A stretch of DNA of 64,000 bases from Bacteroidales bacterium (GTDB lineage: Bacteria > Bacteroidota > Bacteroidia > Bacteroidales > UBA932), in the NCBI GenBank assembly GCA_017619675.1, contig JAFZRX010000001.1, positions 62,001 through 126,000 of the forward strand. Reading direction: 5' to 3'. The notes beneath the pieces were generated by a model that ran no database searches, was not told the DNA's origin, and saw only the letters and a list, made by a program, of their open reading frames with translations. The position numbers were made by a program, and so were the translations under genes. Below are positions 33,237 through 40,971 of this stretch, piece after piece; position 1 is the first letter of the stretch; the number at the start of each line of letters is the position of its first letter.

Positions 33237-34640
33237 CTAGAATTTGAAATATTCGCGTGCGTTGTTGTATGAAATGTCTCCCACCATCTTGATCAGGAAA
33301 TCCATCTCCTCGGCGGGCAGTTTGCCGGCCTCTACATCCCGGCCTATCACGTCACAGAGGATGCGGCGGAAGTATTCGTGCCTGGTGTAGCTGATGAAGC
33401 TGCGGGAGTCCGTGAGCATGCCTACGAAGCGGCTCAGCAGGCCCTGGCTGCTCAGGACGTCCAATTGCCTGCGCATGCCGTCCTCCTGATCCAGGAACCA
33501 CCAGGCGGCGCCAAACTGCATCTTGCCCGGGATGGACCCGTCGTTGAAGTTATAGGCAATGGAGAGCATTGTCTCGTTGTCCTTTGGATTGAGGCAGTAC
33601 AGGATGGTCTTTGCCAGCTTGCCCTCCTTGTCAAGGTTGTCAAAGAAGAGGTTGCCGGCGCGGGCGATTGGCAGGTCGCTCATTGAGTCGCATCCGGCAT
33701 CCGGTCCGAAGGACCTGAAAAGCCTGGATGTGTTGTTGCGGAGCGGCCCCACGTGGAATTGCTGCGCCCATCCGGATTCAGCGTCCATCACGGCCATGTC
33801 GTGCATGAATGCCGAGCGGAACTTGCCAATTTCCGCCTCGTCCGGGGCCTTGCCTTCCAGCGTGCGCCTGAAGATGGCTTCTATTTCCGATGCGGTGTAC
33901 GCATCGGCATAGAAAGTCTCCATGCCGTGGTCCGAGAGGCGGCAGCCCAGGGATTCGAAGTAGTCGTGCCTCTTCTGGAGTGCTTCCAGCAGGGCGGCGT
34001 AGGAATCGATCTCCATGTCAGCGGCCTGGGCCAGCTTGTCGATGTACGCCTTGTAGGCGGCTGGATTCTCTATGGCGATGGCCTTGTCCGGCCTCCACGT
34101 TGGGAGTACCTTTGTGCCGAAGGGATTCTGCGCTATCTGTTTGTGCCAGCGGAGGTCATCGGCCGGGTCGTCCGTGGTGCATATCACTTCTACGCCGAAG
34201 CGCCTGATCAGGCTCTGGCCGCGGAAATCTTCGCGGGCCAGCATTGCGTTGCACTCCTCGAAGATTTCCCTGGCGGTGGCGGGGCTTAGCAGTTTGTCTA
34301 TTCCAAACACGCGGCTCAGTTCCAGGTGGGTCCAGTGATAGAGGGGGTTGCGCATTGTGTAGGGGACTGTTTCAGTCCATTTGCTGAACTTTTCCCATGA
34401 GGTGCAGTCCTTTCCCGTTACGTATTTTTCCGGTATGCCGTTGGCCCTCATCGCGCGCCATTTGTAATGGTCCTCAGCAAGCCACAGCTGTGTTATGTCC
34501 TTGAATTGGATATTGTTTGCAATCTGTTCGGGGGAGAGGTGGCAGTGGTAGTCAATGATAGGCCGGCCCTCTGCTCCCTTTGTGTAAAGCTCCCTTGCGG
34601 CGTCGCAGGTGAGCATGAAATTTTCGTTTATGTAAGGCAT
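33237..34640 (-). CDS. uxaC: Glucuronate isomerase
   Basis: A 467-residue cytosolic isomerase of the amidohydrolase-fold uronate isomerase family. Signature segments are IIDYHCHLSPEQIA (metal-binding HxH), LARVFG-like LELSRVFGIDKLL, VICTTDDPADDL, FRSAFMHDMAVMD, NNTSRLFRSFGPDAGCDS and FVGMLTDSRSF. It converts D-glucuronate to D-fructuronate and D-galacturonate to D-tagaturonate, the entry step of the operon. The ATG at 34640 replaces an in-frame TTG two codons upstream, which lies inside the TAATTTTG promoter box. That box ends 3 nt before the ATG. First gene of a six-gene minus-strand operon. Confidence 0.95.
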   Translation of the reverse strand: MPYINENFMLTCDAARELYTKGAEGRPIIDYHCHLSPEQIANNIQFKDITQLWLAEDHYKWRAMRANGIPEKYVTGKDCTSWEKFSKWTETVPYTMRNPLYHWTHLELSRVFGIDKLLSPATAREIFEECNAMLAREDFRGQSLIRRFGVEVICTTDDPADDLRWHKQIAQNPFGTKVLPTWRPDKAIAIENPAAYKAYIDKLAQAADMEIDSYAALLEALQKRHDYFESLGCRLSDHGMETFYADAYTASEIEAIFRRTLEGKAPDEAEIGKFRSAFMHDMAVMDAESGWAQQFHVGPLRNNTSRLFRSFGPDAGCDSMSDLPIARAGNLFFDNLDKEGKLAKTILYCLNPKDNETMLSIAYNFNDGSIPGKMQFGAAWWFLDQEDGMRRQLDVLSSQGLLSRFVGMLTDSRSFISYTRHEYFRRILCDVIGRDVEAGKLPAEEMDFLIKMVGDISYNNAREYFKF

Positions 34641-34643
34641 ACC

Positions 34644-34651
34644 CAAAATTA
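34644..34651 (-). promoter_or_regulatory. -7 box (TAATTTTG) 3 nt from the uxaC start
   Basis: Exact TAnnTTTG on the minus strand, with only GGT between it and the ATG, implying a leaderless transcript if used. A second, poorer GATATTTG lies at 34669-34676 and would give a normal leader. Confidence 0.4.
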
Positions 34652-34678
34652 GCCAAAACCTTATTCAAAACAAATATC

Positions 34679-34686
34679 TATATTTG
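34679..34686 (+). promoter_or_regulatory. -7 box (TATATTTG) of the MscS gene
   Basis: Exact consensus 19 nt upstream of the ATG at 34706. Confidence 0.6.
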
Positions 34687-34705
34687 CATTAAATTGATTT
34701 TTGAT

Positions 34706-35635
34706 ATGATTCAAACGATACTACAGAGCATAGTGGCGGCAGAGGAGGCGGAAAACCTTGCGGACACCATCAAGACCCAGAGCGGACGTTTAATCTCAGA
34801 GATATCAAACAATCCGCAGGGAGTTGCCCAGGACCTTCTGGGCAAGGCCCTGGATTTTGGTTTGAAGGTGCTGGGAGCCGTCGCCATCTACATCGTGGGC
34901 GCCTGGCTCATCCGCCGCGTGAAGAAGATACTCCACAGGGTATTTGACAAGAAGGGCACGGAAAAGACCGTGGCTTCCTTTATCATATCGTTTGTGACGC
35001 TGGTGCTGACGGTGCTGCTCATCGTGGTTGCCGTGAGCGCCCTGGGCATCAACACCACTTCCTTCGCGGCCCTGCTGGCCGCTGTGGGAGTGGCGTTGGG
35101 CATGGCGCTCAGCGGAACCGTCCAGAACTTTGCAGGCGGCATCATCATACTTGTTTTCAAGCCTTTCAAGGCCGGGGACTACATTGAGGCGCAAGGCTTC
35201 GGTGGCTTCGTAAAGGAAGTCAACATCCTGAATACCAGGCTTATAACCAGGGATAACAAAGAGATAGTCCTGGCAAACGGAACGCTGGCCAACGGCAATG
35301 TTACAAACTTCTCAACCAGGCCAATCAGGCGCGTGGACAGGAGCATAAGCGTAGCGTATGGGACTGACGCGCAGGAGTGCATAGACGCGCTTGTTGAAAT
35401 CATGAAGGAAGATCCCCGCATCCTGGATTCAAGCACGGAGGGCGCTGCCGATCCGTTCGCAGCCCTGGAAGTCCAGAATGCCAGCGACATCACCTTCACG
35501 GTAAGGGCGTGGGTGAAGACGGAGGACTATTGGGCCGTGACGTTCGACCTTAACCAGAGGATGTATACTGAACTGCCCAAGAAGGGGATACACTTCGCCT
35601 ATCCTCATCTGGACGTGAAGATCAGGGAGTCCTAG
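34706..35635 (+). CDS. Small-conductance mechanosensitive channel (MscS family)
   Basis: A 309-residue inner-membrane channel. Three transmembrane helices: VLGAVAIYIVGAWLI, TVASFIISFVTLVLTVLLIV, and the pore helix with the Gly/Ala pattern AALLAAVGVALGMALSGTVQNFAGG. Then the MscS beta domain (KAGDYIEAQGFGGFVKEVN) and the alpha/beta C-terminal domain. It releases solutes under hypo-osmotic shock. The ATG at 34706 is chosen over a TTG four codons upstream. Its TAG stop shares CTAG (35632-35635) with the convergent gene's stop. Confidence 0.93.
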   Translation: MIQTILQSIVAAEEAENLADTIKTQSGRLISEISNNPQGVAQDLLGKALDFGLKVLGAVAIYIVGAWLIRRVKKILHRVFDKKGTEKTVASFIISFVTLVLTVLLIVVAVSALGINTTSFAALLAAVGVALGMALSGTVQNFAGGIIILVFKPFKAGDYIEAQGFGGFVKEVNILNTRLITRDNKEIVLANGTLANGNVTNFSTRPIRRVDRSISVAYGTDAQECIDALVEIMKEDPRILDSSTEGAADPFAALEVQNASDITFTVRAWVKTEDYWAVTFDLNQRMYTELPKKGIHFAYPHLDVKIRES

Positions 35636-36684
35636 CGGTAGAGTTTCTCGTACAGTTCCCTGAGGGCTTTCCTGTCGTCTATGATGTCCCTCAGTTTTTC
35701 AAGATTTGCGGCGTTTGAAGATTCCGGAAGCCATACCTTGAGGTATCCGTTACGGCCGTATTTGTCTTCCAGATGGGCCGCGACCCTTTCCCATTGCTGC
35801 TCCTTGTCCAGTTCAGGGTGCTTGGCCCTGCCGTACTGGATGCACCTTTCCACTACCATTTCCGGGAAGATGAGCCTGTCCGCCTCGGCGGTAATCTTGC
35901 CGTATATTGTGCGGGGCTCGTAGCCCAGGGAGGCGCGGTGGTCCTCCGCGGCATCGGCAATTGTGTCTATCTGCTCCGGGGAGAACCATTTGGAAAGGTT
36001 GCCGTCTTCCCGTATCATCCTGGCCGATATTATGTTGTGGGTCTTGCGGTCTTCTTCCACGCCAAGGTCATGGTATGCTGCGGCGGTGTAGACCATGTTG
36101 GGATCCACGTCATACCGGCAGGCCAGTTTCAGGGCCCGCTCCATCACCATGGTGACATGGCTGACGGCATGTCCCTTGTCAAACTTCTCGTATCTGGGGA
36201 TGATGTTTTCCGCGATGTAATCCCTCAGGCCGGGGTTTATGCTGCAGGACAGTTCTGAGCAGACGGTTTCCAGGTAATCCCGGTCTATATGGTCAAAGTT
36301 GTCCAGTTTTTCGCTGTCAATGTCCAGGACTGCTATGATCTGGCCTTTCTGCCAGATTGGAACCACTATCTCGCTGCGGGAGGCGCTGGAGCAGGCTATG
36401 TGTCCGGGGAACTGGTCCACGTCAGGGACTATGATGGTCCTGGCTTCCTTCCAGGCGGTGCCGCAGACTCCTTTCCCAAAGGGAATGGAGGTGCAGGCCA
36501 CCGGGCCCTGGAACGGTCCCAGGACCAGCCTGTCGCCGCATACCCGGTAGAAGCCGGTCCACCAGAATTTCATCTGCTGGTGAAGCATGGCGGCGGTGTT
36601 TGCCATGTCCGCAATAATGTCCGTGCCGCCTATGAGGAGCCTCAGGCGTTCCAGTGTATATCTATAGTTTTCCGCTTTGTCCAT
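35632..36684 (-). CDS. Fusion of free methionine-(R)-sulfoxide reductase (GAF) and HD phosphohydrolase-like domain
   Basis: A 350-residue two-domain protein. Residues 1-150 are a GAF domain of the fRMsr type with Cys64, Cys74 and Cys98 (ACTSIPFGKGVCGTA, GHIACSSASRSEIVVP), the same 10- and 24-residue spacing as E. coli fRMsr (Cys84, 94, 118), so reductase activity is expected. Residues about 165-330 are an HD domain (GHAVSHV with His176, AYHDLG with His205-Asp206, AEDHRAS). fRMsr is usually a stand-alone domain of about 160 residues; the fusion to an HD domain is notable. Cytosolic. Its promoter box at 36704-36711 is divergent from that of the cyclophilin gene. Confidence 0.88.
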   Translation of the reverse strand: MDKAENYRYTLERLRLLIGGTDIIADMANTAAMLHQQMKFWWTGFYRVCGDRLVLGPFQGPVACTSIPFGKGVCGTAWKEARTIIVPDVDQFPGHIACSSASRSEIVVPIWQKGQIIAVLDIDSEKLDNFDHIDRDYLETVCSELSCSINPGLRDYIAENIIPRYEKFDKGHAVSHVTMVMERALKLACRYDVDPNMVYTAAAYHDLGVEEDRKTHNIISARMIREDGNLSKWFSPEQIDTIADAAEDHRASLGYEPRTIYGKITAEADRLIFPEMVVERCIQYGRAKHPELDKEQQWERVAAHLEDKYGRNGYLKVWLPESSNAANLEKLRDIIDDRKALRELYEKLYR

Positions 36685-36703
36685 AGTGTGGTTCTTAAAC
36701 GGT

Positions 36704-36711
36704 CAAATATA
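36704..36711 (-). promoter_or_regulatory. -7 box (TATATTTG) of the fRMsr-HD gene
   Basis: Exact consensus on the minus strand, 19 nt before the ATG. The divergent cyclophilin box starts only 2 nt away, so the two promoters cannot be bound fully independently. Confidence 0.6.
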
Positions 36712-36713
36712 GT

Positions 36714-36721
36714 TATATTTG
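36714..36721 (+). promoter_or_regulatory. -7 box (TATATTTG) of the cyclophilin gene
   Basis: Exact consensus 19 nt before the ATG at 36741, back to back with the box at 36704-36711. Confidence 0.6.
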
Positions 36722-36740
36722 CAATAATTAGAATTGAGTT

Positions 36741-37481
36741 ATGGCAAAAGTAAAGATATCCACGCCTCTTGGCGACATAGTTGTCCGTCTGTATGACGAG
36801 ACCCCGGCACACCGTGACAATTTCCTGAAACTGGCCCGCGAGGGATTCTATGACGGGACCATTTTCCACAGGGTGATAAAGGACTTCATGATCCAGGGCG
36901 GCGACCCGCAGAGCAAGGGCGCGCCGGCAGGCAAGCCGCTTGGCAGCGGGGATGCCGGCTACACCCTCCCGGCGGAGTTCAACCCGGCCCTGTTCCACAA
37001 GAGGGGCGCGCTGAGCGCGGCTCGCCTGGGTGACGAAGTCAACCCCGAGCGCCGCAGCAGCGGCTGCCAGTTCTATATTGTCTGGGGCAAGACCTATTCA
37101 CAGGGGGAGATGGGCCAACTGGCCCGCCAAATGGAGATGCAGGCCCAGCAGACCGTCTTCAACGCCCTGGTCCAGGAGCATCGCGACGAGGTCATGCAGC
37201 TCCGCCGCAACCGTGACCGCGACGGCCTCATGGCCCTTCAGGAGAAACTCATAGCCCAGACAGAGAAAACCGTCAGTGAACAGGGCCTTGGCAAGATGTC
37301 CCAGGAGCAGAAAGAGATCTACACCACCGTAGGCGGCACCCCCTTCCTTGACGGCCAGTACACCGTCTTTGGAGAGGTCGAGTCCGGCCTCAATGTGGTC
37401 GAGGACATCCAGCAGGCCGCCACCGACTCCCGTGACCGCCCCCTCTCCGACATCCCCATGACCGTCACTGTCCTCGATTAA
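36741..37481 (+). CDS. Cyclophilin-type peptidylprolyl isomerase
   Basis: A 246-residue cyclophilin: VRLYDETPAHRDNFLKLA, the catalytic FHRVIKDFMIQGGDP (Arg, Phe, Gln), the GCQFYIVWG segment and, after a long charged helical insertion (about residues 130-200, rich in Gln, Arg and Glu), the closing FLDGQYTVFGEVESGLNVVEDI. It accelerates proline isomerisation during folding. No signal peptide is visible, so it is probably cytosolic. The insertion between the last strands makes it larger than the 160-180-residue core and is typical of some Bacteroidota homologues. Confidence 0.92.
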   Translation: MAKVKISTPLGDIVVRLYDETPAHRDNFLKLAREGFYDGTIFHRVIKDFMIQGGDPQSKGAPAGKPLGSGDAGYTLPAEFNPALFHKRGALSAARLGDEVNPERRSSGCQFYIVWGKTYSQGEMGQLARQMEMQAQQTVFNALVQEHRDEVMQLRRNRDRDGLMALQEKLIAQTEKTVSEQGLGKMSQEQKEIYTTVGGTPFLDGQYTVFGEVESGLNVVEDIQQAATDSRDRPLSDIPMTVTVLD

Positions 37482-37539
37482 AACCCAATTACCCCACTGT
37501 CATCCTCCCTCCGTCCCCGAAGATCCCTTTTCACGCTGC

Positions 37540-37693
37540 GGCGGGGGTTGCCTCCGGAAGGTTCCGTTCGCTTCGCTCACTCCATCCCTCCCAAAGTCTA
37601 CTGCGTCATTGCTTTGCAATAACTTGTATCCTTCGGGCCCCTCCCTCTGACGTGTCCGAGGGTGGACACGCCTTCCCGGAGGCAACCCCCGCC
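37540..37693. repeat. Long intergenic inverted repeat downstream of the cyclophilin gene
   Basis: The arm at 37540-37561 (22 nt) matches the reverse complement of 37671-37693 with a single extra base. The interior holds the reverse-strand version of GATGGAG(TGAG)CGAAGCG(AAC)GGAA, related to the cores of the repeats at 2136-2260 and 53287-53400. Located between the convergent cyclophilin and RidA genes. Confidence 0.8.
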
Positions 37694-37775
37694 CTCCGCT
37701 CCACATGCGTACCCGGGCACCACAGACCCCTTTTTCGTGCCCGGACGAGTATTCTTTCTGGAAATGCGGACAGTG

Positions 37776-37885
37776 GTGCGTGGAGGTAAGTGATTGATAT
37801 TCAAGGAAAAGACAACATTAACGGTGGTGAAATCGTTACCGTTAAAGTGTCCTTTTTGTTGATTATCAAGCGGTTACGACCACGT
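37776..37885. repeat. Palindromic element copy 1 (about 110 bp, TTGATAATCAA arms)
   Basis: An imperfect inverted repeat. The outer ends are GTGCGTGG and CCACG. The arms carry GTAAGTGATTGATATTCAA on one side and, reading inward on the other strand, GTAACCGCTTGATAATCAA. The central hairpin is TTAACGGT (37818-37825) and ACCGTTAA (37838-37845). The same layout and the same 20-nt spacing of the central arms occur at 55776-55886. Confidence 0.8.
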
Positions 37886-37910
37886 GGCTCTTGCGGACCC
37901 TGTTACTCAG

Positions 37911-38024
37911 CTCGTGGAGTGTAAAAGGTTGATAATCAAGTATATCAATAAGGGCACCCTATCCGTTATGGGTAGGGCAACTTGTGGCTAATTGCTTATA
38001 ATCAGCCAGTTACGTACCACGCAC
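37911..38024. repeat. Palindromic element copy 2 (about 114 bp)
   Basis: Outer ends are CTCGTGGAG and CCACGCAC. Arms are GTAAAAGGTTGATAATCAA and, on the opposite strand, GTAACTGGCTGATTATAAG. The centre is replaced by a different hairpin (CCCTATCC with GGGTAGGG, 37957-37977). It lies in tandem 25 bp after copy 1. No coding frame of any credibility runs through it. Confidence 0.75.
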
Positions 38025-38077
38025 ATCGTCCGGGTGTTGAGGCGGGTGCTACTGCGAAGCCGGGGGGGGAGGAGCGA

Positions 38078-38094
38078 TAACTGCACGGCAGTTA
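38078..38094. terminator. Small perfect hairpin at the ridA 3' end
   Basis: TAACTGC (38078-38084) and GCAGTTA (38088-38094) around ACG; the second arm includes the ridA stop codon. There is no clear U-tract, so the role is tentative. Confidence 0.4.
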
Positions 38095-38481
38095 GTCGCT
38101 GGGGCGGTCGGCGACGGCGATGGCGTCGATCTCCACCAGGACACCCTTGGGGAGGGCGGCTACCTGGCAGCAGACCCTGGCGGGTTTGGTGGAGGGGAAG
38201 TACTGGGCGTAGACGGCGTTCATCTGGGCGAACTGTCCAAGGTCCTGCATGAAGACGTCCGTCTTGACCACGTTGCCGTAGTCCATGCCGGCCTCTTTCA
38301 GGATTGCTCCTATGTTGTCCAGACTCTGTCTGGTCTGTGCTTCGATTCCTACAGGGATGGTCCCGTCCGCCGGATTGAACGGTATCTGTCCTGACACATA
38401 GAGGGTCCCGTCTGCCAGGACGGCCTGTGAATACGGCCCCCTCGCCGCCGGTGCGGCACTTGTTGCAATACTCTTTTTCAT
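38092..38481 (-). CDS. ridA: RidA family reactive-intermediate deaminase
   Basis: A 129-residue YjgF/RidA protein with ARGPYSQAVLADGTLYVSGQ at the N-terminus, the signature QTRQSLDNIGAILKEAGMDYG, the catalytic-pocket Arg in KPARVCCQVAALPKG and the conserved VEIDAIAV end. It hydrolyses 2-aminoacrylate and related enamines from PLP enzymes. Cytosolic and monocistronic. Convergent with the cyclophilin gene across 610 bp of repeats. Confidence 0.93.
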   Translation of the reverse strand: MKKSIATSAAPAARGPYSQAVLADGTLYVSGQIPFNPADGTIPVGIEAQTRQSLDNIGAILKEAGMDYGNVVKTDVFMQDLGQFAQMNAVYAQYFPSTKPARVCCQVAALPKGVLVEIDAIAVADRPSD

Positions 38482-38508
38482 ATCACTTCAAAAATAACAA
38501 ATAATAAT

Positions 38509-38516
38509 TAACTTTA
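38509..38516 (+). promoter_or_regulatory. -7-like box (TAACTTTA) 4 nt from the esterase start
   Basis: One mismatch to TAnnTTTG; only GGGT separates it from the ATG at 38521. A near-leaderless mRNA is possible. Confidence 0.35.
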
Positions 38517-38520
38517 GGGT

Positions 38521-39486
38521 ATGAAAAAGATAATCATACTCTTAGCGGCAGCGCTGATGGGCGCATCCGCTTTATATGCGCAGCCGGCAGGCAACAGGCC
38601 GGCAGGTCCTACGGCAGGCCAGAGGCCGGCATTTGCCGCGCCGCAGGCGTCTCAGACAATCAATGCTCCAAGGGTGGAGCCGGATTATGTCATTGACCTG
38701 TGGCCCAATGGCGCGCCTACGGATAACGGCTTGACAGGAGAGGAAAGGGACAGGGGCACCTTTGCCATGAACATTACCAAGCCCACGCTGTCTTTCTTCA
38801 TCCCCAAGAAACCTAACGGGATGGCGGTAATTATCTGCGCCGGCGGCGGTTACAGTTCCGTATATTACGGCACGGAGGGATATGCCAACACTCCGTTCTT
38901 TACCGACAGGGGAATAACGGTAGTGGTACTGAAGTACCGCTTGCCCAACGGACACCCGGAAGTGCCGCTGGACGACGTCCAGGAGGCATTCCGCGTAGTC
39001 CGTGAGCGCTCCGCGGAGCTGGGCCTCAAGAAGATAGGCGTTGTTGGATGCTCAGCCGGCGGTCACCTGGCCACCATGGCTGCCACCAAGTATAAGAATG
39101 CGGTCCAGCGCCCGGACTTCCAGATCCTCTATTATCCGGTTGTAACGGCGGACCCGTCCTTCGCCCACGAGGGATCCATCCAGAACCTGGTAGGCAGGAA
39201 CAACATCAACAAGAGGAACATAGACGAATACAGCAACGAGAAGCACGTCACCCCTGACACCCCGCCTGCATTCATCATGGCCAACACGGACGACAACGTT
39301 GTTCCAGTACGCAACAGCATAGAGTACTACAACGCCCTGATAGCCAACAAGGTACCCGCTTCCCTGAACATTTATCAGGAGGGCGGCCACGGCTGGACGG
39401 ACCATCTTGATTTCCCGTACAGGGAGCAGTGGATGGACACCCTTGGCAAATGGCTTGAGAGGCTTCAGGAATCCTTCGGACTTTAG
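38521..39486 (+). CDS. Secreted alpha/beta-hydrolase, acetylxylan-esterase-like
   Basis: A 321-residue protein with signal peptide MKKIIILLAAALMGASALYA. The alpha/beta-hydrolase core has oxyanion motif CAGGGY, nucleophile Ser178 in GCSAGGH, Asp in MANTDDNVVP (about 257) and His290 in EGGHGW, a complete triad. The same type is common in Bacteroidota xylan loci as acetyl esterase. It is followed after 12 nt by GH43 and then by a carbohydrate-binding-like protein, with a GH10 xylanase convergent, so deacetylation of xylan is the likely role (inference). Confidence 0.87.
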   Translation: MKKIIILLAAALMGASALYAQPAGNRPAGPTAGQRPAFAAPQASQTINAPRVEPDYVIDLWPNGAPTDNGLTGEERDRGTFAMNITKPTLSFFIPKKPNGMAVIICAGGGYSSVYYGTEGYANTPFFTDRGITVVVLKYRLPNGHPEVPLDDVQEAFRVVRERSAELGLKKIGVVGCSAGGHLATMAATKYKNAVQRPDFQILYYPVVTADPSFAHEGSIQNLVGRNNINKRNIDEYSNEKHVTPDTPPAFIMANTDDNVVPVRNSIEYYNALIANKVPASLNIYQEGGHGWTDHLDFPYREQWMDTLGKWLERLQESFGL

Positions 39487-39498
39487 AATATCCCGGAT

Positions 39499-40965
39499 AT
39501 GAGAAAGAGACTGACAGTGGCGACGCTCACGGCAGCCGCCACATTATCCGCCGTTTCCGCATACGCCCAGGTGGGGAGCCCGTTCATACACGACCCGTCC
39601 ACCATAGTGGAATGTGACGGAAAGTATTACACCTTTGGTACCGGCGGCGGGGGGCTGATCTCCGCTGATGGGTGGACCTGGGAAAGTGGGGCAGTGCGGC
39701 CCGGCGGAGGCGCCGCCCCGGACGCCATGAAGATTGGCGACCGGTACCTTGTGGCGTACAGCGCCACCGGCGGCGGCCTTGGCGGCGGCCACGCCGGACG
39801 CATCCTCACAATGTGGAACAAGACCCTGGACCCAAACTCCCCGGACTTTGAATATACGGAAGCCGTGGAGGTGGCCCACTCCCTGCCCGACGAAGACTGC
39901 GACGCCATTGACGTGGGCCTGTTCCTGGATCCCAACACCGGCCGCCTCTGGTGCACCTACGGCACCTATTATGGCAATATCCGCCAGGTGGAACTGGACC
40001 CCATGACCGGTTTCCGTGTTGAAGGCAACGAAGCCATAGACATTGCCATAGACTGCGAGGCCACTACAATGATATACCGCGACGGCTGGTACTACCTGCT
40101 GGGAACCCACGGCTCCTGCTGTGACGGCGCCAACTCCACTTACACCATCTATGTAGGCCGTTCCAGGAGTGTCAACGGACCGTTCTACGACAATGTTGGC
40201 CGCACCATGCTGGAAGGCGGAGGGAAGAAGGTCATCTCTTCCGAAAGACGCCGCATAGGCCCCGGACACTTTGGCCGTTTCGTCATTCAAGACGGCATAG
40301 AAAAGATGTCATTCCACTTTGAAGCAGACCTTGATCAGAGCGGACGCAGCGTGCTGGCTATCAGACCGTTGCTTTGGGTGGACGGATGGCCGGTAGCGGG
40401 CGAGCCGCTGCTGAAGGGCTCGTATGAAATAGAGTCCCAGCGCAACGGCTACGCCCTGGAGGCCATGGTGGACTTCGTCCGCACCCAGGGCGGCATGGGC
40501 GGCGCCTCGCGCAACGCATCGGGCCAGGCAGTGGTAAAGGTGGAGAGCCAGAAACTGGAGGACGTCCAGGACTCCTGGCCGCAGGGAACCGTCAAGGCAA
40601 TGTGCAACTATTACGTCGACCGCCCCTGGCAGAGGTGGACCATAACCCCAGTGCCTGAGGCCGGCGGATACCTCGGAGGCCCGTATTACAAGATAACCAT
40701 ATCCGGCACTGACCGGGCTCTCACCGCCAACGCCCTCGCTGAGGTTGAAGTGGCGCCTGCCTTCACCGGCGCCCCCAACCAGCTCTGGCGCATCGACCAG
40801 CTCACGGACGGCAACTACAGGATTATGCCCAAGGAAGTGCCCGGACATCCGGACTGCAACTACGCCCTCATTGCGATTGGCGACGTTACCCCAACGCTGG
40901 CCAAGTTCGATTTCAACTCCGACAACTCCAAGTGGAAGTTCCGGCTTTATGACCCTCAAAACTGA
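39499..40965 (+). CDS. Secreted GH43 arabinanase/xylosidase with ricin-like C-terminal domain
   Basis: A 488-residue protein. The signal peptide ends near AYAQ. GH43 propeller with base Asp in FIHDPSTIVE, pKa-modulating Asp in CDAIDVGLFLDPN and acid Glu in CEATTMIYRDGWYYL; RIGPGHFGRF supplies the conserved His. This layout is closest to endo-arabinanase-type GH43. From about residue 340 a ricin/CBM13-like beta-trefoil follows (PNQLWRIDQLTDGNYRIMPK). Part of a three-gene plus-strand operon with the esterase upstream (12 nt) and the binding protein downstream (6 nt). Confidence 0.88.
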   Translation: MRKRLTVATLTAAATLSAVSAYAQVGSPFIHDPSTIVECDGKYYTFGTGGGGLISADGWTWESGAVRPGGGAAPDAMKIGDRYLVAYSATGGGLGGGHAGRILTMWNKTLDPNSPDFEYTEAVEVAHSLPDEDCDAIDVGLFLDPNTGRLWCTYGTYYGNIRQVELDPMTGFRVEGNEAIDIAIDCEATTMIYRDGWYYLLGTHGSCCDGANSTYTIYVGRSRSVNGPFYDNVGRTMLEGGGKKVISSERRRIGPGHFGRFVIQDGIEKMSFHFEADLDQSGRSVLAIRPLLWVDGWPVAGEPLLKGSYEIESQRNGYALEAMVDFVRTQGGMGGASRNASGQAVVKVESQKLEDVQDSWPQGTVKAMCNYYVDRPWQRWTITPVPEAGGYLGGPYYKITISGTDRALTANALAEVEVAPAFTGAPNQLWRIDQLTDGNYRIMPKEVPGHPDCNYALIAIGDVTPTLAKFDFNSDNSKWKFRLYDPQN

Positions 40966-40971
40966 TTTGCC

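Noticed and set aside
37500-38090. Short open frames in the repeat-rich gap (for example 37500-37706 and 37992-38252)
   Set aside because: They run through inverted repeats, are rich in Arg/Gly/Pro from GC-skewed frames and match nothing recognisable.
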